NCBI GenBank assembly: GCA_024688095.1
Contig: JAILEJ010000198.1
Coordinates: 1-15,563, forward strand
DNA from: Butyrivibrio sp.
Lineage (GTDB): Bacteria; Bacillota; Clostridia; Lachnospirales; Lachnospiraceae
DNA length: 15,563 nt
Reading direction: 5' to 3'
Shown here in pieces: positions 15,195 through 15,563 of the stretch. Numbering within the stretch: position 1 is the first letter of the stretch; each line of letters opens with the position of its first letter. A program made the position numbers and the translations under genes. Under the pieces are notes generated by a model that worked only from the letters and a program-made list of their open reading frames with translations, did not search any database and had not been told where the DNA came from.

Positions 15195-15563
15195 TTAACC
15201 CTTTGCCTCAGTATTCTCAGATGTTTCATCAATTTCTGTCTGTTCTTCTACATTTTCGGTTGTTTCACCAGTTTCTGTCTGCGCATCTGCATTTTCAGAT
15301 TCCTCTTTTTCTCCAGTATCTGCAGTTTCCGTATCTGCAGCTTCAAAGGTTACTGTTGCCGACAGATTCTGGCTAAGAGCACTTACATCTCCTTCAAGTT
15401 CAACTGTGACAGTAAATGTAACAGATGATCTGCTGCTTGACTGTGTTACTGGATTTATTGCAGTAATTACACCGTCATATGTACCATATTCATCAAATGT
15501 AACCTTTGCACTCTGTCCTACAGTAAGCTGTGAAATATATTCCTGACTGACAGAAGCTGAAAC
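15195..15563 (-). CDS. HlyD-family adaptor protein, C-terminal part (runs off right edge)
   Basis: The 122 visible residues end at TAA 15195-15197. The first part, ISQLTVGQSAKVTFDEY then GVITAINPVTQSSSR then VTFTVTVEL then LSQNLSATVTFE, follows the beta-barrel strand order of HlyD/MacA adaptors and aligns with the matching regions of the next two genes. It lacks the extra C-terminal domain seen in those two. Instead it has an acidic Thr/Glu tail of about 50 residues containing a 13-residue duplication. The N-terminal anchor and coiled coil should lie beyond the window. It would be a third adaptor of the same operon. The family call rests on the barrel pattern and context. Confidence 0.75.
   Translation of the reverse strand, partial: VSASVSQEYISQLTVGQSAKVTFDEYGTYDGVITAINPVTQSSSRSSVTFTVTVELEGDVSALSQNLSATVTFEAADTETADTGEKEESENADAQTETGETTENVEEQTEIDETSENTEAKG
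15213..15290 (-). repeat. 39-bp tandem duplication in the adaptor tail
   Basis: Units 15213-15251 and 15252-15290 match at 30 of 39 positions by direct comparison. They encode ADAQTETGETTEN and VEEQTEIDETSEN, forming most of the acidic C-terminal tail of the partial adaptor. Confidence 0.85.

Overview
The window looks like chromosomal DNA of a low-GC, anaerobic Firmicute, most probably a Lachnospiraceae relative (Butyrivibrio/Roseburia-like). The reasons are the AT-rich intergenic DNA, the AGGAGG-type ribosome binding sites, the sufC-B-D-S-U gene order with a SufU scaffold, and an ABC efflux locus whose proteins carry Gly/Met-rich and acidic low-complexity segments. The taxonomic call is inference; no rRNA or marker gene is present.

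Region 1 (1-1690) holds two divergent genes. The minus-strand gene runs off the left edge and is a radical SAM protein with an intact CxxxCxxC cluster motif. The plus-strand gene (627-1652) is visibly its paralogue but has lost the cysteines and the SAM-binding glycine motif, so it appears to be a pseudoenzyme. It ends at a bidirectional terminator (1655-1687).

Region 2 (1691-7803) is a minus-strand iron-sulfur assembly operon, sufC-sufB-sufD-sufS-sufU, followed 15 nt later by a TetR-type regulator gene. A good sigma-A promoter (7571-7599) lies upstream of sufC. A 25-bp dyad (7545-7569) that resembles Rrf2/IscR operators sits just downstream of its -10 box, at the expected transcription start. 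A 57-bp imperfect palindrome separates sufB and sufD. SufS supplies sulfur, SufU accepts it, SufB/C/D form the assembly scaffold and ATPase, and the TetR protein has no known link to the pathway.

Region 3 (7804-8675) has one plus-strand gene for an unrecognised multi-pass membrane protein, a strong hairpin after it and a second smaller hairpin.

Region 4 (8676-15563) is a compact minus-strand operon for a MacAB/YknXYZ-like ABC exporter. Reading 5' to 3' on that strand it encodes the C-terminal end of one HlyD/MacA-type adaptor, a 600-residue adaptor, a 566-residue adaptor, a MacB-type permease, an unusual single-pass protein with three 15-residue repeats, and the ATPase. Gaps are 1 to 50 nt. 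Four consecutive proteins carry similar Gly/Met-rich segments predicted to lie outside the membrane, and all three adaptors carry acidic tracts, including a run of 15 aspartates. There is no outer-membrane channel gene, as expected for a monoderm. The operon promoter and the substrate are not visible here.

No tRNA, rRNA, CRISPR array, insertion sequence or phage gene was seen. The most unusual items are the cysteine-less radical SAM paralogue and the shared low-complexity modules of the exporter operon.
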